NCBI RefSeq assembly: GCF_014201335.1
Contig: NZ_JACHEB010000013.1
Coordinates: 1-64,000 of the forward strand
Source of the DNA: Tunturiibacter gelidiferens
Lineage (GTDB): Bacteria; Acidobacteriota; Terriglobia; Terriglobales; Acidobacteriaceae
Direction of reading: 5' to 3'
DNA length: 64,000 nt
The stretch's first letter is position 1. Each line of letters opens with the position of its first letter. Positions 7,527 to 15,779 of the stretch are shown here, piece by piece. A model generated the notes under the pieces. It saw nothing but the letters and a program-made list of their open reading frames with translations. It was not told the origin of the DNA and did not search any database. A program made the translations under genes and the position numbers.

Positions 7527-7680
7527 CTGCGGATTTTGCCTAGACGGTTGTGGCGGGTTTGCCCTTGAAGAGATGAATGTGATTCGATCCTCCGTTGGAA
7601 GGGCGAAGTTGCTCCGTTGTGCGGTGATGTTTGAGCTAGTGGTGACGTCAAAGACTCGTGCTCGCGTATTCTGATGGGAT

Positions 7681-7935
7681 ATGCGGGTGCGAGTTCTTTA
7701 TTTTGGTGTGCTGAAGGATGCGTTTGGCCGGGGCGTTGAGGAGATGGAGCTGGCGGAAGGAGCTTCGGTGGCGGATTTGATTGCTGCTTGTCGTGGGCGG
7801 TATGCGGGGGTGAGGGAGATTTGGGACTCGATGGCTGTGGCGGTAAATCAGGAGTATGCGCGGGCGGAGATGGTGTTGCGGGAGGGAGATGAAGTGGCTT
7901 TGTTGCCCCCGGTGAGTGGGGGATTTGATTGGTAG
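7681..7935 (+). CDS. moaD: MoaD-like molybdopterin synthase small subunit with an extended C-terminus
   Basis: An 84-residue ubiquitin-fold sulfur carrier. MoaD donates sulfur, carried as a thiocarboxylate on its C-terminal glycine, to precursor Z in molybdopterin synthesis, in complex with MoaE. The sequence has the family end ALLPPVSGG, but three residues (FDW) follow before the stop. A MoaD must end in GG to be adenylated and sulfurated, so this protein would need trimming, or it differs from the norm. No single-base change nearby would restore a GG end. moaE follows after 66 bases, and those bases contain a dispersed repeat copy. Confidence 0.85.
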   Translation: MRVRVLYFGVLKDAFGRGVEEMELAEGASVADLIAACRGRYAGVREIWDSMAVAVNQEYARAEMVLREGDEVALLPPVSGGFDW

Positions 7936-7952
7936 TAGAACAAAGGGGCGGT

Positions 7953-7986
7953 ACAGCAGATCCCCTTCGGGGATGACAACAAGAAA
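7953..7986. repeat. 34-base dispersed repeat, copy 2, between moaD and moaE
   Basis: Identical over 34 bases to 6816-6849, with the same ATCCCC-TTC-GGGGAT hairpin core. It fills half of the moaD-moaE gap, which suggests an insertion into the operon. Confidence 0.85.
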
Positions 7987-8001
7987 TGCAAGGGCGAGTC
8001 G

Positions 8002-8457
8002 ATGCGGGTTGAGATTACGGATGAGGTGATTGCGGCAGAGGAGATCGTCGCGGAGATCAAGGCCGGCGAAGATGGTGCGGTGTGTGTGTTCGACGGGATC
8101 GTGCGGAATAATACCCGGGGAAGGAAGACGCTTTATCTCGACTACGAGGCTTACCGGGAGATGGCGCTGGAGAAGATGCGGGGGCTTGCGGACGAGGCGG
8201 TGGAGCGGTTCGGCGTGAGGGAGGTGGCGCTAGTGCATCGGCTGGGCCGGCTGGTTGTGGGGGAGACGAGCGTGCTGATTGTGGTGGCTTCGGCGCATCG
8301 TGGCGCGGCGTTTGAGGCTTGCCGATGGCTGATCGATACGTTGAAGAAGACGGTGCCGATCTGGAAGAAAGAACAGTTTGTGGATGGGGCGATCTGGGCG
8401 GATGGAGAGCCGTTTCCTGATGAGATTGCGGTTGCTGGGCCGGAGAGACAGGGATGA
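8002..8457 (+). CDS. moaE: Molybdopterin synthase catalytic subunit
   Basis: A 151-residue MoaE. It binds cyclic pyranopterin monophosphate and, with MoaD, inserts two sulfurs to make molybdopterin in the cytoplasm. The conserved core is visible: GAVCVFDGIVRNNTRGRKT (residues 25-43), VHRLGRLVVGE, ASAHRGAAFEACRWLID and the lysine-rich catalytic stretch LKKTVPIWKKE near 118-128. The length is normal. The stop overlaps the following VWA gene by four bases (ATGA), so they are translationally coupled, although a VWA protein has no known role in cofactor synthesis. Confidence 0.93.
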   Translation: MRVEITDEVIAAEEIVAEIKAGEDGAVCVFDGIVRNNTRGRKTLYLDYEAYREMALEKMRGLADEAVERFGVREVALVHRLGRLVVGETSVLIVVASAHRGAAFEACRWLIDTLKKTVPIWKKEQFVDGAIWADGEPFPDEIAVAGPERQG

Positions 8458-9515
8458 AGTGGTCGGGGCTCGTGTTAGGTGCGGGGCTGCTGTTTATGCG
8501 AGGGGATCTGCTTTCGCAGGCTCCCGTGGTGCGGGAACCTCCTCCTGTGGATGGAGCGCAGGCTCCGAAGGATCCGGACGATGTGCAGACGCCGCCGGTG
8601 GTTGTGACGCAGACGGGCGGCGGTAAGACGAATGGCTCGCAGGGTGGTTCTCCTGCGGGTGGATTTCCGACGATCAAGGTGGAGACGCGGTTGGTGAATG
8701 TGGCGTTAAACGTGGTCGATGCGAAGGGTTCGCCGGTGGGTGGGCTAGGACGGGATGATTTCCAGATTCTGGAGGATGGGAAGCCGCAGAAGATTGCGGT
8801 GTTTGAGAAGGAGGCTACGACGCCGCTGTCTGTGGTGCTGGCGATCGACGCGAGCGAGACTGTGTTGAGCAGTGAGCGGTTGGAGAAGGAGGCGGCGAAG
8901 CACTTTGTACGGGCGCTGCTGCGGGAGCAGGATGAGTTGGATCTGATGGAGTTCGCGGATGTGGTGCGCGAGATTGTGCCGTTTACGAATCAACCGAAAA
9001 GGATCGAGGCCGGGCTGAATCAGATTCAGCATGGCGATGCTACGGCGTTGTATGACGCGATCTACCTGGCATCGGACAGGCTGGCGGGGACCTCGCCTGC
9101 GAATGGGCGAAGGCGGGTGATTGTGCTGATCACCGATGGCGGAGATACGGTGAAGGGGTCGCGGTATACGCAGGCGCTGGAGCAGGCGCAGAGGGCAGGC
9201 GCGATGGTGTACTCGATCATCATTGTGCCGATCTATGCGGATGCGGGGAGGAATGAAGGTGGGGAGCATGCGCTGATTCAGATGGCTGAGGATACGGGTG
9301 GGAAGTACTACTACGTCGTGGACCCGAAGGATCTGGAGCCGGCGTTTGCGCATGTGTCGGATGATTTGAGGACGCAGTATTTGCTGGGGTATTACGCGCC
9401 GAGGCGTGGGACGGATAATTCTTTTCGACAGATTAAGGTGCGGATGACGGATGCGGATTTGAAGGGCAAGTACGATTTGCGCTACAGGTCGGGGTACTAT
9501 GCGGACGCGCGGTGA
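8454..9515 (+). CDS. Secreted VWA-domain protein, acidobacterial type
   Basis: A 353-residue exported protein of the VWFA-related family that is greatly expanded in Acidobacteria. After a signal peptide (about residues 1-25) and a proline-rich linker comes the family opening VRLVNVALNVVDAKGSPVGGL-like region ending in DDFQILEDGKPQKI. The VWA domain follows, with its metal-ion site AIDASETV (DxSxS variant: D-A-S-E-T) near residue 128 and ITDGGDT near 224. The C-terminal QYLLGYY...GKYDLRYRSGYYA is also typical. Function is unknown; adhesion or protein complex assembly outside the membrane is only likely from the fold. It overlaps moaE by four bases. Confidence 0.88.
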   Translation: MKWSGLVLGAGLLFMRGDLLSQAPVVREPPPVDGAQAPKDPDDVQTPPVVVTQTGGGKTNGSQGGSPAGGFPTIKVETRLVNVALNVVDAKGSPVGGLGRDDFQILEDGKPQKIAVFEKEATTPLSVVLAIDASETVLSSERLEKEAAKHFVRALLREQDELDLMEFADVVREIVPFTNQPKRIEAGLNQIQHGDATALYDAIYLASDRLAGTSPANGRRRVIVLITDGGDTVKGSRYTQALEQAQRAGAMVYSIIIVPIYADAGRNEGGEHALIQMAEDTGGKYYYVVDPKDLEPAFAHVSDDLRTQYLLGYYAPRRGTDNSFRQIKVRMTDADLKGKYDLRYRSGYYADAR

Positions 9516-9518
9516 GGA

Positions 9519-9794
9519 TTATGCATCGGCGTAGTTGGGGTCGACTACGTTGTGGATGAGGGTGATGTTGTTGGCGGGAAAGCCGCCTTCGAAGGCGTGG
9601 CGGCGGATGACTTCTTCATCGGGCGCAATGTAGATGCAGAAGATCTTGTCGTCGGTGACGAAGGAGGTGAGCCACTGTACTTCGAGGTCGATGCCTCGGA
9701 GGGTGCGGCAGGAGCTTTCGGAGATGGCGACAAGTTGTTCGCGTGTGAAGTGACCGGCTCCGGGGATGTCGCGTTCGATCAGAAATTTCGGCAT
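9519..9794 (-). CDS. DUF4242 (SCO4226-like) small protein
   Basis: A 91-residue protein starting MPKFLIERDIPGAGHFTREQL and ending HNVVDPNYADA, the pattern of the DUF4242 family. The Streptomyces member SCO4226 binds nickel, but the metal ligands of that protein cannot be confirmed here by eye, so the function stays open. The open frame continues far upstream on the minus strand; I place the start at 9794 because the family begins at this methionine and the upstream translation is antisense to the monophosphatase gene. It converges with the VWA gene, three bases apart. Confidence 0.83.
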   Translation of the reverse strand: MPKFLIERDIPGAGHFTREQLVAISESSCRTLRGIDLEVQWLTSFVTDDKIFCIYIAPDEEVIRRHAFEGGFPANNITLIHNVVDPNYADA

Positions 9795-9899
9795 GACTGA
9801 CCTCAATTGAGATGGAGTTCGAGCGAGCTCGGCGCGGCACAGGATACTCTGGAGGACAACGATAGCACTGGATACGGCTGCGGTCGATGGAGGATTACT

Positions 9900-10772
9900 G
9901 TGAAGAAGTTTGAGTTTGCTCATATTGCCGAGGGGATTGCGCGGCAGGCGGGGGCGTTGCTGCGTGGGTTTTATGCGAAGGGTGTGGCGACCGAGTACAA
10001 GGGCGATGTGGATCTGGTGACGGAGGCTGACCGGGCGAGCGAGCAGTTGATTGTGGAGAAGCTGAAGGCGGCGTTTCCTGCGCATGGAGTTTATGGCGAG
10101 GAGGGGACGCGGAGTGGGTTGGAGAGCGAGTATCGATGGTATGTCGATCCGCTGGATGGAACGACGAACTTTGCGCATGGGTTCCCGGCGTTTTGCGTGG
10201 TGCTGGGGCTGGAGAGGCGTGAGGCTGGGTTGGCTGCGGATGCAGATGGCGAGATGGTTGCCGGGGTGATCTACGATCCGCTGCGGGATGAGATGTTTTC
10301 AACGGAGCGGGGTAAGGGCGCGTGGCTGAATGGACGGAAGATCTCGGTGTCGAAGACGGCTTCGCTACAGGAGTCGCTGACGGCTACTGGTTTCCCGAGT
10401 AAGAAGCGACACGAAAGCCCGAATATCCATTTCTACAACGAGATCACGTTGCGGTCGCATGGAGTGCGGCGTGCGGGTAGTGCGGCTTTGGATATGGCTT
10501 ACGTGGCGGCGGGGCGGCTAGATGGATTTTGGGAGTTCAATCTGAATCCCTGGGATACTTCGGCGGGATATCTGCTGGTGGAGGAGGCTGGCGGGACCGT
10601 GACTCACTTCGATGGAGGGAAGTTCACGATGGATAGCCGCGAGACGCTGGTTACGAATGGATTGATCAAGAAGGAGATGGTGCATCTGTTTACGGAGATG
10701 TTTGCGGGGCGGGAGTTGACGGCGATCCCTTCGGCGGCAGAGTTTGCAGCGAGGCGAACGGTGGCGAAGTAG
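9900..10772 (+). CDS. suhB: Inositol monophosphatase family protein
   Basis: A 290-residue magnesium-dependent phosphatase of the IMPase/SuhB family, which hydrolyses inositol phosphates and related sugar phosphates. Metal-binding motifs are visible: DLVTEAD (38-44), GEEG (66-69), WYVDPLDGTTNF (80-91) and the C-terminal NPWDTSAGYLLVEEAGG. The GTG at 9900 is chosen because GGAGG at 9889-9893 precedes it with a six-base gap; upstream in-frame codons translate the intergenic region. The symbol is a family-level assignment, and bacterial members can also act on histidinol phosphate or 3'-phosphoadenosine phosphate. The next gene starts directly after its stop codon. Confidence 0.9.
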   Translation: MKKFEFAHIAEGIARQAGALLRGFYAKGVATEYKGDVDLVTEADRASEQLIVEKLKAAFPAHGVYGEEGTRSGLESEYRWYVDPLDGTTNFAHGFPAFCVVLGLERREAGLAADADGEMVAGVIYDPLRDEMFSTERGKGAWLNGRKISVSKTASLQESLTATGFPSKKRHESPNIHFYNEITLRSHGVRRAGSAALDMAYVAAGRLDGFWEFNLNPWDTSAGYLLVEEAGGTVTHFDGGKFTMDSRETLVTNGLIKKEMVHLFTEMFAGRELTAIPSAAEFAARRTVAK

Positions 10773-11279
10773 ATGGGATTGATGGACGCTCCCGAGTATG
10801 AATCTCGACCATCCATTCTCTTCAGGTTGCGTCGGTTTTGGCTCAGGAGAGAGCTGTGGCAACAACTGCTCATCGTTGTGAGTATGGCTAGTTGCGCTCA
10901 GCTGTTTGGTTATGGATGTGGTAGAGCGGTCGACTGCAAGCCCGGCCAGCAGGATGGCCAATGTGGATTGGGCACCTCTATGGGGTTGCTTGTCGGCTTT
11001 TTTGCTGCCTGTGGAGTCCTCGTTTTTGGAATTACCGGGACTGTATTGAATAAGTTTTCGGTTAAACAGGAAGAGGCAGGAAAAAGACCATTTGAGGTCT
11101 GGAGAATCCTTGGTGTTGGCCTCGGCTTGATCTTGTTGTATGAAGGTTTGCCTGAGATTATTCGATATCGGGCATATTTGGCAGCTGGGAATGCAAGTGC
11201 TGTCATTTTCAGCGCGATTGAGGTTGTGGGAGGATGCTGGCTTATCTTGCGTGTGTTTTTCAAGCGCAAAGCATCATGA
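10773..11279 (+). CDS. Hypothetical membrane protein
   Basis: A 168-residue protein I do not recognise. It has about four hydrophobic segments: near residues 30-48, 68-90, 110-128 and 140-160. Between the first two is a short cysteine-containing loop (GYGCGRAVDCKPGQQDGQCG) that would face the periplasm if the N-terminus is cytoplasmic. The ATG directly abuts the stop of the monophosphatase gene, so the two are likely co-translated. Its base composition is less G-rich at third positions than its neighbours, which may mean a younger gene. Confidence 0.65.
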   Translation: MGLMDAPEYESRPSILFRLRRFWLRRELWQQLLIVVSMASCAQLFGYGCGRAVDCKPGQQDGQCGLGTSMGLLVGFFAACGVLVFGITGTVLNKFSVKQEEAGKRPFEVWRILGVGLGLILLYEGLPEIIRYRAYLAAGNASAVIFSAIEVVGGCWLILRVFFKRKAS

Positions 11280-11325
11280 TTCACCCTGCAAGAAATCTAA
11301 TTCATAGCATAGGGAGCGAAGTAGC

Positions 11326-11784
11326 GTGCGGAAGAGGCGGACGGCTCGGGTGATGTTGTTTGAAGAGGCCGGAGATGTTTTGCTGATTCGCTTTGTGGTG
11401 CCACGGGAGGATGGGGAGTTTGTCTTCTGGGCTTTGCCGGGAGGTGAGATTGAGGCGGGCGAGACGGAGATTGAGGCTGCGGCGCGTGAGGTGAGAGAGG
11501 AACTGGGACTTGAGCTGGCGGTGACGGGGCCGGTTTACTGCGACAGGAATCAGTTTCTTCATCGCGGGGAGATGCAGGACAATACTGATTTTCTTTTTCG
11601 GGCGAAGTGTCGGCGCGAGGAGCCTCAACTGATGGGAGTTACAGCCGATGAGAGGGAGATCATGCGCGAGATTCGGTGGTGGAGCGAAAAGGAAATTGCT
11701 TCGTCCCAGGAGAGGATCTTTCCGGAGAATCTTGCGGAGCGGATGCGGGAGCAGAGTGGTCGAAGTGAGCGAAACAGGGGCTAA
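11326..11784 (+). CDS. Nudix hydrolase
   Basis: A 152-residue Nudix enzyme that would hydrolyse a nucleoside diphosphate linked to another moiety. The Nudix box is complete: G40, E46 and R54-E55-V56 with E58, E59 and G61 fit the G-x5-E-x7-R-E-V-x-E-E-x-G pattern and supply the magnesium ligands. Substrate cannot be predicted. The start is a GTG at 11326 with AGGGAGCG upstream. There is no evident operon partner. Confidence 0.88.
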   Translation: MRKRRTARVMLFEEAGDVLLIRFVVPREDGEFVFWALPGGEIEAGETEIEAAAREVREELGLELAVTGPVYCDRNQFLHRGEMQDNTDFLFRAKCRREEPQLMGVTADEREIMREIRWWSEKEIASSQERIFPENLAERMREQSGRSERNRG

Positions 11785-11903
11785 AGCGGTCGTAGTTGCA
11801 TTGAAGAGCGAGTTGCGGATGAGAGTAGATGTGCTGCTAAAATCGTTGGTACGAGCATGTTTTTGCGCGGCGACTTTAGACGTGAATAAGGGAGACTTTT
11901 GAG

Positions 11904-12164
11904 ATGGCTTATGTGATTGCGGAACCGTGCATCGGGACGAAGGATTCGGCTTGCGTGGATGCCTGCCCGGTGGATTGTATCCATCCGAAGAAGGATGAAA
12001 CGGGGTTCGGCGAGTCGGAGCAGCTGTTTATCGATCCGGTGGAGTGCATCGATTGCGGCGCGTGCGTGCCGGTGTGCCCTGTGTCGGCGATTTATGCGGG
12101 GGACGACCTGCCGGAGAAGTGGGCGGAGTATCAGACCAAGAATGCGGCTCACTACGGGCGGTAA
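11904..12164 (+). CDS. fdxA: 7Fe-type ferredoxin
   Basis: An 86-residue electron carrier. The cysteine pattern C9-x7-C17-x3-C21-P with C25 is that of a [3Fe-4S] site, and the second set ECIDCGACVPVCP (C-x2-C-x2-C-x3-C-P) binds a [4Fe-4S] cluster, as in Azotobacter-type 7Fe ferredoxins; the assignment rests on this spacing. It would carry electrons in the cytoplasm at low potential. The start is preceded by GGGAG, and a strong terminator follows directly, so it is probably transcribed alone. Confidence 0.92.
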   Translation: MAYVIAEPCIGTKDSACVDACPVDCIHPKKDETGFGESEQLFIDPVECIDCGACVPVCPVSAIYAGDDLPEKWAEYQTKNAAHYGR

Positions 12165-12182
12165 ATTTCGGTTGGTGATTTG

Positions 12183-12222
12183 AAAAGAGACGCGTGGCCT
12201 ATGGGCTGCGCGTCTCTTTTTG
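12183..12222 (+). terminator. Strong terminator of the ferredoxin gene
   Basis: A perfect 12-bp stem (12183-12194 with 12209-12220, AAAAGAGACGCG) is followed by T residues. It starts 19 bases after the ferredoxin stop. Confidence 0.88.
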
Positions 12223-12260
12223 TATGACGGTCTGGTTCAGTTGAAGATGAGGTCAAGTGC

Positions 12261-12623
12261 TCATCTTGTGATGGTGTCGATGACCAGGCCGTGAGAGCCG
12301 TTTCTGGCGTAGTCCTTGCCGGTGACCGTAACGTGCTCGCCTGCGTAGGGTAGGAGCTTGGCGTTCTGCGATGCTGAGGGTGTCGCGCTGTCGATGGGCA
12401 GATAGATGGTTCCGTCATCCTGCAGGATGACAAGAGGAGATCCGTTTTTGGCGCAGCCTTTTGCACACCCTGCGCTGATGGGTTTGCTAAGGCCCTTGGT
12501 GTAGGCACATGCCGAGTCGATGACCCAGCCGGTGACTTTGATGTTTGACCCTGGTTCTTCTGCCATTGCGATTAAGGAAACCGTCATTGCGGCTGCAATA
12601 AAGAGTCGTTGTGTTTTGTTCAC
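12261..12623 (-). CDS. Small secreted protein of unknown function
   Basis: A 120-residue protein with a signal peptide (about residues 1-21, ending IAMA). The mature part begins with a beta-strand-rich stretch KVTGWVIDSACAY and includes three cysteines (SACAYTKG, GCAKGCAKNG), then a second strand-rich half ending GKDYARNGSHGLVIDTI. The pattern resembles small OB-fold-like periplasmic proteins seen in Acidobacteria, sometimes with a heme- or metal-like CxxxC (here GCAKGC). I cannot name a function. It converges with the ferredoxin gene. Confidence 0.72.
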   Translation of the reverse strand: MNKTQRLFIAAAMTVSLIAMAEEPGSNIKVTGWVIDSACAYTKGLSKPISAGCAKGCAKNGSPLVILQDDGTIYLPIDSATPSASQNAKLLPYAGEHVTVTGKDYARNGSHGLVIDTITR

Positions 12624-12804
12624 GCTATTCCTCCAGAGTGTTGCGGGCGGCAGAGGGTTTGCTCGCCGAACGCAATCCTACACCTGGCATGTCTGGAAGA
12701 GAGCTATTTCGCGCTTATTTGGAAACCTCAATCGTTCGATTGAATCAATTAGAGGTGCCAGGTTCTTGTCTGGAGATGTGGATTGGTTCCTCTAGAAAGG
12801 TTTT

Positions 12805-13644
12805 ATGTCGAAGGTTTGGTTGATTACGGGAAGTTCTCGTGGGCTCGGACGGGCGTTTGCGGAAGCGGCGATTGAAGCGGGCGATCGCGTGGTGGCGGGG
12901 GCGAGGAATCCGGCGCAGCTTGCTGATCTGGTGGAGAAGTATGGGGAGCGGGTTCGTGCGGTGTCTCTGGATGTGACGAGCGAGGCACAGGCGAAGAGCG
13001 CTGTGGATGCGGCGATCGAGAGTTTTGGTGGGTTGGACGTGCTCGTGAATAACGCGGGCTATGGGAATGTTTCGCCTGTGGAAGATACGACGCTTGCGGA
13101 GTTTCGTGCGCAGATCGAGACGAATCTATTTGGCGTGATCATTATGACGAAGGCGGTGGTTCCTTATTTTCGTGAGCGCAGAGCGGGCCATATTGTTCAG
13201 GTGACTTCTATCGCAGGGCGGCTGGGTCCGGTGGGCCGTGCTCCCTATGCTGCTGCGAAGTTTGGGGTTGAGGGTTTTTCGGAGTCGCTGGCGAAAGAGA
13301 TCGGGCCGCTTGGAGTGAAGGTGACCATTGTTGAGCCTGGTGGTTTTCGGACGGACTTTGCGGGCTCGTCTACGGAGCTTCGCGAAGGGCGGGCGGAGTA
13401 CGACTCGACGGTGGGGGCGACGGCGCGGTTTCAGCGGAACTACAACGGGAAGCAGCCGGGCGATCCGTCGAAGGCGGCTGCGGCTGTTTTGAAGCTCGTG
13501 TCGATGGCGGACCCTCCGCTGCGGTTGTTGCTTGGGAGCGATTGCTATGCGGCGGCGGAAAAGACTGCTCTGGCGACGATGGAGTCCGATAGGAAATGGA
13601 AGGATCTTAGCGTCTCGACGGACTTCTCGTTAGCAGTGGAATAG
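12805..13644 (+). CDS. Short-chain dehydrogenase/reductase
   Basis: A 279-residue classical SDR with the NAD(P)-binding TGSSRGLG (residues 8-15), the NNAG motif (VNNAGYG), the catalytic serine in VTSIAG and the YxxxK motif (YAAAKFG). R14 right after the glycine motif and an arginine after strand 2 (AGARN) favour NADP. These enzymes interconvert alcohols and ketones; substrate unknown. The length and C-terminal region match the branch often annotated as oxidoreductases acting on aliphatic or sugar substrates. The start is preceded by AGAAAGG. recO begins 10 bases after the stop. Confidence 0.88.
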   Translation: MSKVWLITGSSRGLGRAFAEAAIEAGDRVVAGARNPAQLADLVEKYGERVRAVSLDVTSEAQAKSAVDAAIESFGGLDVLVNNAGYGNVSPVEDTTLAEFRAQIETNLFGVIIMTKAVVPYFRERRAGHIVQVTSIAGRLGPVGRAPYAAAKFGVEGFSESLAKEIGPLGVKVTIVEPGGFRTDFAGSSTELREGRAEYDSTVGATARFQRNYNGKQPGDPSKAAAAVLKLVSMADPPLRLLLGSDCYAAAEKTALATMESDRKWKDLSVSTDFSLAVE

Positions 13645-13654
13645 TCTGGTAGGG

Positions 13655-14392
13655 ATGATTGAGCGGCAGGGAGAGGCGATCGTGTTGCGGGTGTGGCCGT
13701 TCCAGGAGGCGGACCTGCTGGTGAGCCTTTTTACTCGGGAGCAGGGTCGGGTGAAGGGAGTGGCTCGGCATGCGATGCGGTCGCGGCGGCGGTTTGGCGG
13801 GGCGCTGGAGCCGATGACTTATGTGAGAGCGACATATGCGGAGAGGCCGAAGCAGGAGTTGATGCGGCTGGATGCGTTTGAGATTTTGAGTTCTCCGCTT
13901 TCGCGGCCGATTGATTATGCGCGGACGGCGGCACTGCAGTTTGTGGCAGAGGTAGTGGAGGAGGCGCTGCCGGAACAGGCTCCTGAGGATGCGGTGTTTC
14001 GGCTGGTGCTGGCGGTGCTCGACCAGATACAGGTGGGCAAGGTGTGGTTGCCAGTGACGTATTTTTCGCTGTGGATGAGTCGGTTGATGGGGTGGATGCC
14101 AGAGCTGGGACATTGCGTCGTGTGTGGGTTGGATCTGCGGGGTGGGACAGTTTGGTATTCGGCTACGAGCGATGGAGTGACTTGCGCGGATGACCGGCGG
14201 GGTGGGAGTGTGGCGCTGTCAGCGGCTTCGGCGGGGGAGGCGGTGAGGATCTTTCGCGGGACGGTGGGGGAGTTGGCGAAGGAGGATTGGCCGAAGGACC
14301 GGGTGGCCGATCTGCGGAGGTTTGCGGTGGAGACGCTGGAGCGGCATCTGGAGCGGCGGCTGGTGAGTGCGCGGGCGTTGGGGCGGGCCTAG
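13655..14392 (+). CDS. recO: DNA repair protein RecO
   Basis: A 245-residue RecO, which works with RecR and RecF to load RecA on single-stranded DNA covered by SSB. The N-terminal OB-fold is clear (EAIVLRVWPFQEADLLVSLFTREQGRVKGVARHA), followed by the helical domain. A partial zinc-binding pattern occurs in the C-terminal half (HCVVCGLD and later TCADD); the second pair has only one cysteine, as in several RecO proteins that lack a full zinc site. It follows the SDR gene by 10 bases and may share its transcript. Confidence 0.92.
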   Translation: MIERQGEAIVLRVWPFQEADLLVSLFTREQGRVKGVARHAMRSRRRFGGALEPMTYVRATYAERPKQELMRLDAFEILSSPLSRPIDYARTAALQFVAEVVEEALPEQAPEDAVFRLVLAVLDQIQVGKVWLPVTYFSLWMSRLMGWMPELGHCVVCGLDLRGGTVWYSATSDGVTCADDRRGGSVALSAASAGEAVRIFRGTVGELAKEDWPKDRVADLRRFAVETLERHLERRLVSARALGRA

Positions 14393-14523
14393 GGGTTGGG
14401 TTTGCGTGTGGAGTGGATGTCCGCATCTTAGATTCGAGTGTGGAAACCCGATTGATGAGGTGGGTTGGTCAACCTTTTGGTGGATGTTCGGAGGTGCTGG
14501 CGGTGAGCTAGACTGGCTCCCTC

Positions 14524-15594
14524 ATGGGCTCAACCGGATTTGCAGCATCGACTTCCTCTCGACGGTCGCTGGAGGTTTCTCTGGCGGCTCTGATTGCTGT
14601 GGGGGTGATTCTTGTTTTTTGGAGTCAACAGCGGTATCCCGCGTTACTGAAGAAGCTGCATGCGGGAACGGCGATTAAGGTCGCGGGGCCGATCTCGTTT
14701 GATGCATTGCTGAAGGTGACGCCTGCGATGCCCGCGCCGACGAGAGTGATGCGAACCAGCGTGAACTGGCTGTATACGAATCGATTTGGGATGTATTTTG
14801 CCGTGCCGTTTGGTGCGGCGATGATGACGCTGCTGGCGGGTGTCGGAACGCCGAGGCGATTCTCTTCGGCTGCGGGGAATGTGCTTTGCGGGGCGGTGGC
14901 CGGCGCGCCGATGGGGGTGTGTGCGAACTGCGCCACTCCTGTGGCTCAGAGCCTGTTGGTGGGTGGAGCGAGCACGCGGCTGACGGTGGCTGCGATGATC
15001 AGTTCGCCGAGCTTCAATCCTGTAGTCGTGGCGATGACCTTTGTTCTTTTTCCCCTGCCGCTAGCCGCGATGAGAGTGGTGGCTCCGGCGTTGTTACTGG
15101 CTGCTCTGCCGTGGCTGGTGCGCGAGAATGAGCTGGTGGTGAGGAGCTTTGGAGTTTCGACGGGTGAGGGGCTGGGAGCGCGTCTGCTTGCGTTTTGCAG
15201 AACTTATGTGCGGAATTTATTGCGATTGACGGTGCTGACGTTGCCGTGGATGTTGCTGGCAGCAGTGGTGGGAGCGATGGCGGCTGAGATGATTCCTGCT
15301 TATGGAACGCGTATGCCGGTTTCTGTGATAGGAGTGGTCCTCGTGGCGCTACTGGGGACGCTGCTGCCGGTGCCTATGGCGCTCGATGTGGCATTGGCTT
15401 ACGTGCTTTACCACGCGGGTGTGCCGACTCCGTATGTTGCAGTGTTGCTATGTACACTGGGGCCGGTGAGTGTTTATTCGCTAAGTGCTTTGGGGAAGCA
15501 GCTGGACTGGCGGACGAGTCTACGGCTGGGTGGGGCGGTTGCGCTGCTCGGGTGCGTGGTCGGATTCGTCGTGATGCGGTTTCCGATTCTCTAA
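14524..15594 (+). CDS. ArsP/YraQ-like permease
   Basis: A 356-residue polytopic membrane protein with about eight transmembrane segments. The central motif GAPMGVCANCATPVAQSLLVGG, followed by MISSPSFNPVVV, matches the permease family of ArsP and YraQ (DUF318), in which a cysteine-rich loop lies between two helices; ArsP proteins export trivalent organoarsenicals. Here the loop is C-A-N-C rather than the usual C-S-C-G, so the substrate may differ. No arsenic gene is adjacent. Start chosen at the ATG at 14524; no strong ribosome binding site is visible. Confidence 0.75.
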   Translation: MGSTGFAASTSSRRSLEVSLAALIAVGVILVFWSQQRYPALLKKLHAGTAIKVAGPISFDALLKVTPAMPAPTRVMRTSVNWLYTNRFGMYFAVPFGAAMMTLLAGVGTPRRFSSAAGNVLCGAVAGAPMGVCANCATPVAQSLLVGGASTRLTVAAMISSPSFNPVVVAMTFVLFPLPLAAMRVVAPALLLAALPWLVRENELVVRSFGVSTGEGLGARLLAFCRTYVRNLLRLTVLTLPWMLLAAVVGAMAAEMIPAYGTRMPVSVIGVVLVALLGTLLPVPMALDVALAYVLYHAGVPTPYVAVLLCTLGPVSVYSLSALGKQLDWRTSLRLGGAVALLGCVVGFVVMRFPIL

Positions 15595-15779
15595 TCGGTG
15601 TTCGAGGTTAGCTGCGGGAACGGTTCGCGGAGGGTGCGAATGCCCACATCTCAAATCGAGATACGGGGCGCCAGGTTTCCGAATGCGGCGGATTGAGTCT
15701 TGCCTGAAGCGCACGAGCTGGTTCAGCATCTAAGGGCTTATTAGCTCCGGCACCTTTGAGATAGAAGAGGCGAGGGATA

